Both the position numbers and the translations under genes were made by a program. DNA of 64,000 bases, taken from the NCBI GenBank assembly GCA_964427895.1, contig CAYRUZ010000002.1, positions 62,001 through 126,000 of the forward strand. The letters run 5' to 3'. Within the stretch, counting starts at the first letter, position 1. Each line of letters begins with the position of its first letter. The DNA is from CAYRUZ01 sp964427895. Its GTDB lineage: Bacteria; Patescibacteriota; Gracilibacteria; Peribacterales; Peribacteraceae. The notes beneath the pieces are model-generated. The model ran no database searches. It saw only the letters and a program-made list of their open reading frames with translations, and was not told where the DNA came from. This document shows positions 24,024-30,509 of this stretch, piece by piece.

Positions 24024-24029
24024 TATATA
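24024..24029 (-). promoter_or_regulatory. -10 element of the small membrane protein, leaderless
   Basis: TATATA on the minus strand, six bases before GTG at 24017. Confidence 0.5.
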
Positions 24030-24083
24030 CGCTTTCCCGCGTTTCTTTTCATCGCCCGAACACCGGCGTACGCTTCTCTGTAA

Positions 24084-24812
24084 ATGATGAGCGAGGCGCC
24101 AACAGCCGCCGGCGAGCTGGAAGAGAATAAGCACCACAATGTTCCCAGTTCGCGCGGAGGATCCGACGACGAAATGAATTTGTCGCTCGTGCGGAAAGCG
24201 CGGCACGACACCTATCACAACACGTGGGCCGCCAACCGCATCCCCTGCGTGCTGACGCGGTTCATGGCGCTGCATTCCATCGGCGCCGAAGGCAGGACGC
24301 TCGAACCGCAGTGCGTGGACACGCTGTTTCGCATCACGACGATGACGAACTGGCACAAGCTGTATGTCCACGGAGCCATCGCCCCGGTCACCACGCCCAG
24401 TGCATGGAGCAAATTGGAAAAGGTCGCGAGGTACACTGTCACGCATCTTACGGAAGAGCGCTTTCTGCTGCGCTCCACGCTTCACGGTCTCACGAACGGT
24501 GGAATGCTGCCGTCGACGAATTCCTTGTTCCTCAATGCGGCTCTCAAGTTCTTTGGCGTCAAGAAGATGGAGGATGCGATCCATGCCATGTATCACGAGG
24601 AAAACGGCGGGCATCTCACATGGGTCCGTCCCATGCAACGCGATACTCGCAGAGACATCGTCAGAACGATCGGCAACGCAACCGCCCCTCTCGACGATGC
24701 ACGCATCGAAAGACTCGTCCCGGTTCTCGAGCGGCAGGAGTCGTTCATTTCACGATACATCCGCGAGTGGGATGCGCTGGCTGATGCCGGCGGGACGGGG
24801 AGTTTCGCATGA
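24084..24812 (+). CDS. hypothetical soluble protein
   Basis: This 242-residue protein has a polar N-terminus (EENKHHNVPSSRGGSDDE) and then a helical domain with no signal peptide or membrane segment. Features include RKARHDTYHNTWAANR and a C-terminal helix (RIERLVPVLERQESFISRYIREWDAL). I recognise no family. It is divergent from the small membrane protein at 24017, sharing a 66-base spacer. A hairpin follows the stop directly (24814-24833). Confidence 0.6.
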   Translation: MMSEAPTAAGELEENKHHNVPSSRGGSDDEMNLSLVRKARHDTYHNTWAANRIPCVLTRFMALHSIGAEGRTLEPQCVDTLFRITTMTNWHKLYVHGAIAPVTTPSAWSKLEKVARYTVTHLTEERFLLRSTLHGLTNGGMLPSTNSLFLNAALKFFGVKKMEDAIHAMYHEENGGHLTWVRPMQRDTRRDIVRTIGNATAPLDDARIERLVPVLERQESFISRYIREWDALADAGGTGSFA

Positions 24813-24813
24813 A

Positions 24814-24833
24814 AAAGGGCCCCCTTGGGGCCC
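24814..24833 (-). terminator. G/C hairpin with T run on the minus strand
   Basis: GGGCCCC/GGGGCCC with a 3-base loop, followed by five T residues when read on the minus strand. It therefore terminates a minus-strand transcript covering the mini-ORF at 24842-24892. It also lies immediately after the stop of the plus-strand gene and could act in both directions. Confidence 0.55.
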
Positions 24834-24841
24834 CGTTTCCG

Positions 24842-24892
24842 TTAGCAGGTGCACGGATCATTTCCGCACGTAGGACACGTATCCATTTCCAT
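24842..24892 (-). CDS. possible 16-residue Cys-rich mini-protein
   Basis: A minus-strand ATG at 24892 encodes MEMDTCPTCGNDPCTC and stops at 24842, nine bases before an intrinsic terminator. Four Cys in a CxxC-x4-CxC array within 11 residues would make a zinc- or metal-binding knot. There is no Shine-Dalgarno. A second overlapping short frame (MKILLPSS..., 21 residues, ATG near 24922) has a GGAG upstream and could be the translated one instead. Speculative. Confidence 0.3.
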   Translation of the reverse strand: MEMDTCPTCGNDPCTC

Positions 24893-25043
24893 GGGAAAAT
24901 GAGGAAGGAAGTAGAATCTTCATCCTACGATCGCTCCTGGAAGTGCGCGAGCAAAAAGTCCGGCATTTTTGATGGCATTTGAAGGCAACCCCCCGTGGTC
25001 GCCGAAGCGATTAGGGGGATTGTCGCCTTCACAGCCGCGCAGC

Positions 25044-25523
25044 TCACGCGAGATATGGTGCAAACATTTCAAGAACTTTCGGAGGAACCCCACGCAACTT
25101 GCGGTTTTCTTCGTCCGCTGCTTGCTTGAGTTCGTCCTTGTTTTCTTCTACGAACTCTTGGCTGCAATGATGCGCAAAACTGGGGACTGGCCCTTGGGCG
25201 ACCTTCTTCCATCCGTCAACGTGCGGACGCCCGTTATTGATCTGCACCACCAGCTGATCGATGACCCACCACGTCTTTGGATGATTCGGGTATCCCAAAG
25301 GAGTCTGAATGTCGTGGTAGTTCAGTCGACGCCAATCCACGTTTTCCGTTTTCGCGATTGCCAGAATGATGCCTTCGGCGGAGTTGATCGTCGAAGTCAC
25401 GATGGCTCTTCCTTCCGTTGCGATTGCTGTGAAGTACACGTCTTGCCCAAGTACAAGGTACGCGACGCGACCGTTGTACTGAGGGGCGGTTCCGTTATAC
25501 CACACGGCTTTCAAACGACTCAT
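25044..25523 (-). CDS. hypothetical protein of an independent cassette
   Basis: This 159-residue protein is soluble, with a beta-rich N-terminal half (KAVWYNGTAPQYNGRVAYLVLGQDVYFTAIAT) and a charged helical C-terminus (EFVEENKDELKQAADEENRK). The ATG at 25523 has a GAGGTGAT Shine-Dalgarno. It is preceded by a ~100-base leader with a strong hairpin and by a TTGACA promoter. Its AT-rich surroundings and classical translation signals differ from the leaderless neighbours. No family recognised. Confidence 0.65.
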   Translation of the reverse strand: MSRLKAVWYNGTAPQYNGRVAYLVLGQDVYFTAIATEGRAIVTSTINSAEGIILAIAKTENVDWRRLNYHDIQTPLGYPNHPKTWWVIDQLVVQINNGRPHVDGWKKVAQGPVPSFAHHCSQEFVEENKDELKQAADEENRKLRGVPPKVLEMFAPYLA

Positions 25524-25548
25524 CAATCACCTCATGTTGTTGCTGCTA

Positions 25549-25582
25549 GCTGTGAAGGATCTCGACAACGAGGTCCCACAGC
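25549..25582 (-). promoter_or_regulatory. leader hairpin of the gene at 25523
   Basis: GCTGTG pairs with CACAGC, and inside this GGACCTCG pairs with CGAGATCC with one mismatch, around a TTGT loop. It lies in the 5' leader, about 25 bases before the start codon, and could be a regulatory or stabilising structure. Confidence 0.5.
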
Positions 25583-25619
25583 GAAGCATAGTTAGGGACG
25601 TAAAAGTTGTCTTAAATAC

Positions 25620-25648
25620 TTAATAATATACAATTTATATTTTGTCAA
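25620..25648 (-). promoter_or_regulatory. promoter of the gene at 25523
   Basis: Consensus -35 TTGACA (25643-25648), 17-base spacer, -10 TATTAA (25620-25625). It starts three bases after the tRNA-Leu 3' end. Confidence 0.65.
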
Positions 25649-25651
25649 TAG

Positions 25652-25738
25652 TGGTGCCCAGAAGAGGACTCGAACCTCCACATCCGTGAGGATACACGCT
25701 CCTGAAGCGTGCGCGTCTACCAATTCCGCCATCTGGGC
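25652..25738 (-). tRNA. tRNA-Leu (CAG)
   Basis: An 87-base class-II tRNA with acceptor GCCCAGA paired with TCTGGGC, and encoded CCA. The anticodon stem is CACGC/GCGTG with loop TTCAGGA, giving anticodon CAG. There is a long variable arm, and the T loop is TTCGAGT. Confidence 0.95.
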
Positions 25739-25859
25739 ACGGTGCTATGAAATGAACATCTGACGTCGCGGGTCTCGCGGGTCCCGCGACGGAGGATACC
25801 GCAGAGGGAAAGAGAGTACGCGAGAGGAAACCATCGGTTTCCTTTCGCGAAGACGCAAC

Positions 25860-25892
25860 GCGTCTACCAATTCCGCCATCTGGGCACGGTGC
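25860..25892 (-). pseudogene. truncated second copy of tRNA-Leu 5' half
   Basis: 33 bases are identical to 25713-25745, covering the upstream flank, acceptor 5' strand and D arm of tRNA-Leu. After the D arm the sequence diverges and cannot form an anticodon arm. Instead a 14-bp hairpin with one mismatch follows (CGCGAAAGGAAACC with its partner, about 25819-25849). A second hairpin (GTCGCGGG/CCCGCGAC, about 25766-25791) lies between this and the intact tRNA. Confidence 0.75.
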
Positions 25893-25953
25893 AGACAAGA
25901 AACAGCGGCGAGATCATAGCAGAGCTCGCAGTGCGCACAATCGCCGTTTGCTG

Positions 25954-25959
25954 CATACT
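25954..25959 (+). promoter_or_regulatory. -10 element of the O-antigen-ligase-like gene, leaderless
   Basis: CATACT, six bases, then GTG at 25966. An alternative TTG at 25948 would lie upstream of the predicted transcript. Confidence 0.5.
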
Positions 25960-25965
25960 GCCCTC

Positions 25966-27906
25966 GTGACAGTGGCTTTCCTCCTCTCTCCGGAGTTCGT
26001 CGTCCTGCTCTTCACGTCCTTCAGTGCCTTATGGAAAGGCGGTAAGGCATTGGATGCTACCTGGCTGTTCGTCCCCGTCGCTTCGTATTGCGTATGGCGC
26101 ATGTGGCGCGCGGCCGAACGCCGACCGGTGCCGGCAGCCGTATGGTGGGCGGCAGCAATCTTTCTTGCCTTGAGCGTCGCGAGTTTCACCGCCTCACTCA
26201 CGCAGAACTACGGATTTGATGAATTGCTGCGCGATGCGTCCGCGCTGCTCGTCCTGCTCTGGGCCGCGCGTTGCGGACGCACCGCCCTGGTGAGTGGCCG
26301 TCCGTTTCACGAGCGTTTCCTTGTCCTGCTCACGACCGTGGTCGCACTGGCGTGCGTCGTCGGGGTCGCGGTGTATGCGCTGCAACCGGTCAACCGCTTC
26401 GTTGGCACGTTCTTTGATTACCGTTTCCATACCGATTACTGGCCGAATGCCTGGGCCGAGTTTGTTCTCCTGTGCTGGCCCGCGGTCGCGTACGGATTGA
26501 TGAGATCTGGTCCCCGCTGGCGCATCGCGCACGCCATGTTGCTCGGTGGGGTGCTGGGGTGCCTTGTTCTCAGTTACTCGCGCGGCGGCATGATCATGTT
26601 CGTCGGGCAGATCGTCCTATGGTCGTTATTGTGGTCGATGCATGCTTGGCAGGGCCGCCTCTCGATCAAGCCCGCCGTCGTACGTCATGCGTTTTTGACT
26701 GCTGCGGTGGGAATCGTTGCGTGCATTTTCGTGTTCAGTGCTGTCAACGACGTGCGCTCGCGATTCCACCAGGTGGAGAACCTGGGCCAGAAGATCGAGT
26801 TCAAAGCTGACGAGGGAAGTTCCTCCTTCACCGAGCGTCGGGATTTCTTCATGCAATCCTGGCAGCTCTCCTGGCAGAGACCGTGGCTGGGTTGGGGGCC
26901 GTACGCGTTCCGCTTCGTGCAGCCCCGCCTGCAGACGGGCGTGCTGGCGACATCCGACCATCCGCATAACGTGTTCCTCAAGACCGCAATGGAGCGCGGC
27001 TGGCCTGCAGCTCTCGCGCTGGCGGCGCTGCTTGTGTCGATCCTCTTGCCGGTCCTCGTTCGCGCGTACCGTGGAGTCCTTTCGCCGTCGTCTCCCGAAG
27101 TCGCGTCGTTCATCGGCGTGTGCGGCGTTTTGGCGCACAACCTGATGGATTACAACCTGCAGTTCGTCGGGATTCTGTTGCCGTTCGCCATCAGCCTCGG
27201 CTTGATCGTGCGGGGGGAGTCGCCCGAGCCGGCGCCGCGGAAGTGGCTGGAACGTGTCGTTGCTCTGGCGGTATTGCTCCTGCTGGTCCTCGAAACCCGC
27301 GCGCAGGTATTCGCCAGTCTCGGGCGCAGGGCGGAAGCACGCAACCGGCCGGCCGAGGCGGTTGCATATTATGAGCGGGCGGAAGGCGGGTGGTTCTTGC
27401 GCGACGTCGAGCTCAGCAGGGCGCATATCCTCATCGGCCAAAGACGCTTCGATGAGGCGCTGGCAGTCATCGCGTCGTACAGGGAAACCAACCCGGAAGA
27501 TCCGCGGGGATGGAAGGAACAAGCCGAGGCGTACCTTGGGCAACGAAAGTACGAGGAGTCGTACCAGGCCTATCAAAAAGCATTCACGCTCAATCGATAC
27601 AACGACGTCGGAGCCATGGCTGGCTACGTCCAGACAGCCCGTCTATCCGGTCACCGGGAAGATATTGCGAAAGCCAAGTCCGATCTGGATGCGCTGTTGC
27701 GCGAGTTCCATGACGCCGTCGTGAAAAACGCCCACTTCATCTCTTTGTCATCGAATGTTGAGGAATTCTTGAATGTAACGCGGGAAATGAGTCAATTATT
27801 CCCGCAGGACCGGCCACTCTACGTGCAATTATCCGACGACGTGGAACGCGAATCCACGCGCATTCGTCGAGAGCTTCAGGCACGCCCCCCAGGCTATCTT
27901 TGGTAA
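25966..27906 (+). CDS. O-antigen ligase/polymerase-like membrane protein with C-terminal TPR
   Basis: This protein of about 646 residues has ten to twelve hydrophobic segments in the first ~430 residues and the Wzy_C/WaaL-type signature: YSRGGMIMF, then a large periplasmic loop with SSFTERRDFFMQSWQLSWQRPWLGWGPYAFR and the catalytic-type SDHPHNVFLKTAMERG. The C-terminal ~200 residues are TPR repeats (RRFDEALAVIASYRETNPEDPRGWKEQAEAYLGQRKYEESYQAYQKAF). The family transfers lipid-linked glycans to an acceptor; with TPRs, a protein O-oligosaccharyltransferase or surface-polysaccharide polymerase is plausible. It stands alone without glycosyltransferase neighbours. Confidence 0.82.
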   Translation: MTVAFLLSPEFVVLLFTSFSALWKGGKALDATWLFVPVASYCVWRMWRAAERRPVPAAVWWAAAIFLALSVASFTASLTQNYGFDELLRDASALLVLLWAARCGRTALVSGRPFHERFLVLLTTVVALACVVGVAVYALQPVNRFVGTFFDYRFHTDYWPNAWAEFVLLCWPAVAYGLMRSGPRWRIAHAMLLGGVLGCLVLSYSRGGMIMFVGQIVLWSLLWSMHAWQGRLSIKPAVVRHAFLTAAVGIVACIFVFSAVNDVRSRFHQVENLGQKIEFKADEGSSSFTERRDFFMQSWQLSWQRPWLGWGPYAFRFVQPRLQTGVLATSDHPHNVFLKTAMERGWPAALALAALLVSILLPVLVRAYRGVLSPSSPEVASFIGVCGVLAHNLMDYNLQFVGILLPFAISLGLIVRGESPEPAPRKWLERVVALAVLLLLVLETRAQVFASLGRRAEARNRPAEAVAYYERAEGGWFLRDVELSRAHILIGQRRFDEALAVIASYRETNPEDPRGWKEQAEAYLGQRKYEESYQAYQKAFTLNRYNDVGAMAGYVQTARLSGHREDIAKAKSDLDALLREFHDAVVKNAHFISLSSNVEEFLNVTREMSQLFPQDRPLYVQLSDDVERESTRIRRELQARPPGYLW

Positions 27907-28077
27907 GTAAATTGTTGTGTAGTAGTACTAAAGTCACGTCTTAGCGGTCGCTTCGGCGATTCAGCAAGGCGAGTAGTATCCAAAAGCCGCCCCACCGGGG
28001 GGTGGGGGGAAGCAAAGGCAGACTAGTGAGCGATGATGCGCCCGACCTCGGGCGGTGGAACTCCACTTCCGTGACGC

Positions 28078-28179
28078 TTACCGAAGCGTCGGGACGCTCA
28101 TCACAACGCTCAACGTGAGGAAGAGGATGAGCACCAGGTGCATAAGCACCAGGGGAAGTGAAGTGCGTTTCGTAGGCAT
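28078..28179 (-). CDS. possible 33-residue single-helix membrane protein
   Basis: A minus-strand ATG at 28179 encodes a basic N-terminus (MPTKRTS) followed by a 21-residue hydrophobic helix and a short tail, the layout of small membrane proteins. A -10-like TAGTAT lies shortly upstream; an ATG at 28194 overlaps that box. The rest of 27907-28617 shows a G/C palindrome near 27993-28016 (a possible terminator for the ligase gene) and an AT-rich stretch (28360-28520) with no convincing gene. Confidence 0.35.
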   Translation of the reverse strand: MPTKRTSLPLVLMHLVLILFLTLSVVMSVPTLR

Positions 28180-28617
28180 CTTCACGAGATTCATACTACC
28201 CCGGGAAAAGGGTGCCGGGAGTGTGCAGATAGGGGTATTTGTTGTCTAGCATTACTTGACTACATCGTTTGTTCACATTCCAAAAGCATTAATCATGTGG
28301 AGGAGGGGAGTCTCGTAAAAATTCATCGCCGGATGCCTCTCGTGCGAGGTCTCAAGTTGTATAAAAAATGTATACAAAGTGTGTGTAAGAGATGCGTCTG
28401 AAACGTTGCGAGACATTAAATTTAATTGTGTATTACTATATATAAACCCTGCTGGTCGAAAGACACTTTTGCGTTTAAAGAGTGCCTTTGAAGAAGAATT
28501 CACAACGCAAACATGTTTTTGTTTATTGGCCATGGGCAAAGGTATGCGCGACGTTGTTCCCCAGCGAGTGCGTGCTACTATCGGGCGCGTCGGTATTTTT
28601 CCCATCGCAGCCGCAAT

Positions 28618-28694
28618 CGGGACGTAGCTCAGTTGGCTAGAGCGCACGGTTCGGGACCGTGAGGTCGAAGGTTCGAGTCCTTTCGTCCCGACCA
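28618..28694 (+). tRNA. tRNA-Pro (CGG)
   Basis: 77 bases with acceptor CGGGACG/CGTCCCG, anticodon stem CACGG/CCGTG, loop TTCGGGA and anticodon CGG, T loop TTCGAGT, and encoded CCA. The ATG of the next gene is only 12 bases downstream. Confidence 0.95.
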
Positions 28695-28706
28695 TTCAAC
28701 GCACAG

Positions 28707-28976
28707 ATGCACATTGAAACGGATCTTATCGGGTACCTCGCCGCTGCGGTCGGTACGTTGATGATGCTGCCGCAATTGGTGAAATCGGTCCGTCACCGCC
28801 GGACGCAGGATTTGTCGTGGGGATTCATCGCCGCGTACATGGTGAATTGCCTGCTATGGGAGTGGTACGCGCTGCGTCTCGGCGCGATGCCGATGATTCT
28901 TTGTAACGGCGTCGCCCTCGTAATCGGCGCCGTCCAGGGCGGATTGAAGTACCGGTATGACGGACCCGTTCGCTAA
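28707..28976 (+). CDS. SemiSWEET/PQ-loop sugar transporter
   Basis: This 89-residue protein has three membrane helices and the PQ-loop signature LPQLVKSVRHRRTQDLSW in helix 1 and the following loop. WEWYALRLG and PMILCNGVALVIGA form helices 2 and 3. SemiSWEETs dimerise to pass small sugars. The gene begins 12 bases after tRNA-Pro, leaving no room for its own -10, so its mRNA is probably released from a tRNA co-transcript. Confidence 0.8.
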   Translation: MHIETDLIGYLAAAVGTLMMLPQLVKSVRHRRTQDLSWGFIAAYMVNCLLWEWYALRLGAMPMILCNGVALVIGAVQGGLKYRYDGPVR

Positions 28977-28979
28977 ACT
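28974..28979 (+). promoter_or_regulatory. -10 element of the HAD gene, leaderless
   Basis: TAAACT overlaps the stop codon of the previous gene; six bases follow, then ATG at 28986. Confidence 0.5.
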
Positions 28980-28985
28980 GCGATC

Positions 28986-29522
28986 ATGACGGATGCTCCA
29001 TTGCTGCCGCTGTGTGTCGATCTCGACGGAACGCTGGTGCGCAACGACACGCTCTGGCAATCGATCTGCCGGGTGTTACGGAGCAATCCGCTCAGGGTGT
29101 TTCCCATGTTGTTCGCTTTGCGGGGGGGATATGCCAAAGTGAAAGCGCTGATCGGGGACTGGTACGTACCGGATGCGTCTGCGCTCCCGTACAGAGGCGA
29201 GATTCTCGAGTACCTCAAGGCGCAAAAATCATGCGGTCGCATGCTCGTCCTCGCGACGGGGAGCGACGTGCGCACGGCACAGGCGGTGCAGCGGCATCTT
29301 GCCATGTTCGATCTCGTGCTCGGCAGCGACGGGGTGACGAATTTGAGCGGAGATCCGAAAGCGCGCGAACTGGTTCGACGGTTCGGGGAGAAAGGGTTCG
29401 CGTACATCGGCAACAGCACCAAAGACATTCACGTCTGGTCTCGCGCCGGGGAAATACTGGTCGCGGGAAACGAGCCGGGTTTGGATGCGCAGCGCGCCGC
29501 CGCGACGAAGATATTTTCTTGA
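28986..29522 (+). CDS. HAD-superfamily hydrolase
   Basis: This 178-residue protein has HAD motif I DLDGTL (VDLDGTLVRNDTLW), motif II in LATGSD, a lysine in SGDPKAREL (motif III) and motif IV-type YIGNSTKDI. It resembles the HAD domain found fused to the N-terminus of some UbiA-type prenyltransferases, but here it stands alone and lacks the usual catalytic second Asp near IGNS. A phosphatase on a small substrate is likely; the substrate is unknown. Confidence 0.8.
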   Translation: MTDAPLLPLCVDLDGTLVRNDTLWQSICRVLRSNPLRVFPMLFALRGGYAKVKALIGDWYVPDASALPYRGEILEYLKAQKSCGRMLVLATGSDVRTAQAVQRHLAMFDLVLGSDGVTNLSGDPKARELVRRFGEKGFAYIGNSTKDIHVWSRAGEILVAGNEPGLDAQRAAATKIFS

Positions 29523-29579
29523 AAATCGTCCATCGCCGCATGACGCGGTCTGTCAATTGTTGATGCCCCCTCCCCACCC

Positions 29580-29585
29580 TAGAGT
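29580..29585 (+). promoter_or_regulatory. -10 element of the YggT-like gene
   Basis: TAGAGT, eight bases, then ATG at 29594. Confidence 0.4.
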
Positions 29586-29593
29586 GTCGGCCT

Positions 29594-29890
29594 ATGCCGT
29601 ACGCGGACGTCCTCCGTCGCACGCTCTCCGTCGTCTTCACCGTTGCAGAGTGCTGGTTGGGTGTGCGTTTTCTCATCGTTCTTCTGGGGGTGAACGAAGC
29701 GCTGCCCGTCATCCGCTCACTCATGCTCGTTTCCCGTTGGTTCCTGCTTCCTCTGCACGCCATCGGTCCGATCGTGACGAAGAGCGGACTCGTCATCGAG
29801 TGGAGCACGTTGCTCGCAATGGGAATATATTTGCTGTGTGGCATGATCGTGCATCGCTTTCTCCGACCGTTTCCGCTCTCACATGAATAA
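29594..29890 (+). CDS. YggT-family-like membrane protein
   Basis: This 98-residue protein has two to three hydrophobic segments (about 12-32, 38-55 and 68-87). LGVRFLIVLLGVNE and the proline-rich turn RWFLLPLHAIGPIV match the half-repeat of YggT/YlmG proteins, which are inner-membrane proteins of uncertain role in division or envelope maintenance. Its end overlaps the next gene by eight bases. Assignment is by pattern only. Confidence 0.55.
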   Translation: MPYADVLRRTLSVVFTVAECWLGVRFLIVLLGVNEALPVIRSLMLVSRWFLLPLHAIGPIVTKSGLVIEWSTLLAMGIYLLCGMIVHRFLRPFPLSHE

Positions 29891-30404
29891 ACGCCTTCTC
29901 TGCCTTCTGTTTTCCTCTCTTGTCCTTGCGGCTTGCGGTAAGGACGCAACGGCGCCCGCGCTGACTCTGACAAGCCCCGCATTCGGCGAAGGGCAGGCTA
30001 TCCCCAAAGAATTCACGTGCGACGGCCACAACGTCAGCCCGCCACTCTCGATCGGCAACGTGCCGGACGGTACCAAGAGATTGGCGTTGATCGTCGATGA
30101 TCCCGATGCGCCGGGAGAGCCGTTCGATCATTGGCTCGTATGGAACATCGATCCTTCTACTGCACGCATGGAAATCGGCAAGGCACCCGACGGTGCGAGC
30201 GAAGGGAAAACGTCCGCGGGAAAGCCCGGATACCTGGGCCCCTGCCCGCCGTCGGGCACGCACCATTATCGTTTCCAACTGTACGCGCTTGACCGCCAGC
30301 TCACGCTGCCTGCCACGGCGACCGGCGGCATGCTGCGAAAAGCGCTTTCCGGTGCGATTCTCCAGAACGTCGTCCTTACGGGAATCTACAGCCGATCGCA
30401 CTGA
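29883..30404 (+). CDS. YbhB/YbcL (PEBP, Raf-kinase-inhibitor-like) lipoprotein
   Basis: This 173-residue protein has a lipobox LVLAAC near residue 18. The mature domain has the PEBP signature: TLTSPAFGEGQAIPKEFTCDGHNVSPPLSI, then LIVDDPDAPGEPFDHWLVWNI, then GPCPPSGTHHYRFQLYALD. PEBP proteins bind phosphorylated or hydrophobic small ligands; the bacterial role is unknown. The lipoprotein anchor is less common for the family and places it outside the membrane. Confidence 0.88.
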   Translation: MNKRLLCLLFSSLVLAACGKDATAPALTLTSPAFGEGQAIPKEFTCDGHNVSPPLSIGNVPDGTKRLALIVDDPDAPGEPFDHWLVWNIDPSTARMEIGKAPDGASEGKTSAGKPGYLGPCPPSGTHHYRFQLYALDRQLTLPATATGGMLRKALSGAILQNVVLTGIYSRSH

Positions 30405-30443
30405 GAAAAGTGCCGCGCAGGGCTGGTTGAAGCCACAATTTTG

Positions 30444-30452
30444 TGGTATACT
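30444..30452 (+). promoter_or_regulatory. extended -10 of the SLH-protein gene
   Basis: TGGTATACT (TGn plus TATACT). The in-frame TTG at 30441 lies upstream of this box and cannot be the start if the box is used. Six bases after it stands an in-frame ATA (30459). Confidence 0.55.
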
Positions 30453-30509
30453 CTTGAGATACCCAAATACCCACTTCAGAAGCGGCATACGACTCACGTC
30501 GCCCTTGGC

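Noticed and set aside
28273..28695. Minus-strand frame of 140 codons starting inside tRNA-Pro
   Set aside because: Its first 25 codons are the complement of the tRNA, a common artefact; the remainder is low-complexity AT-rich sequence.
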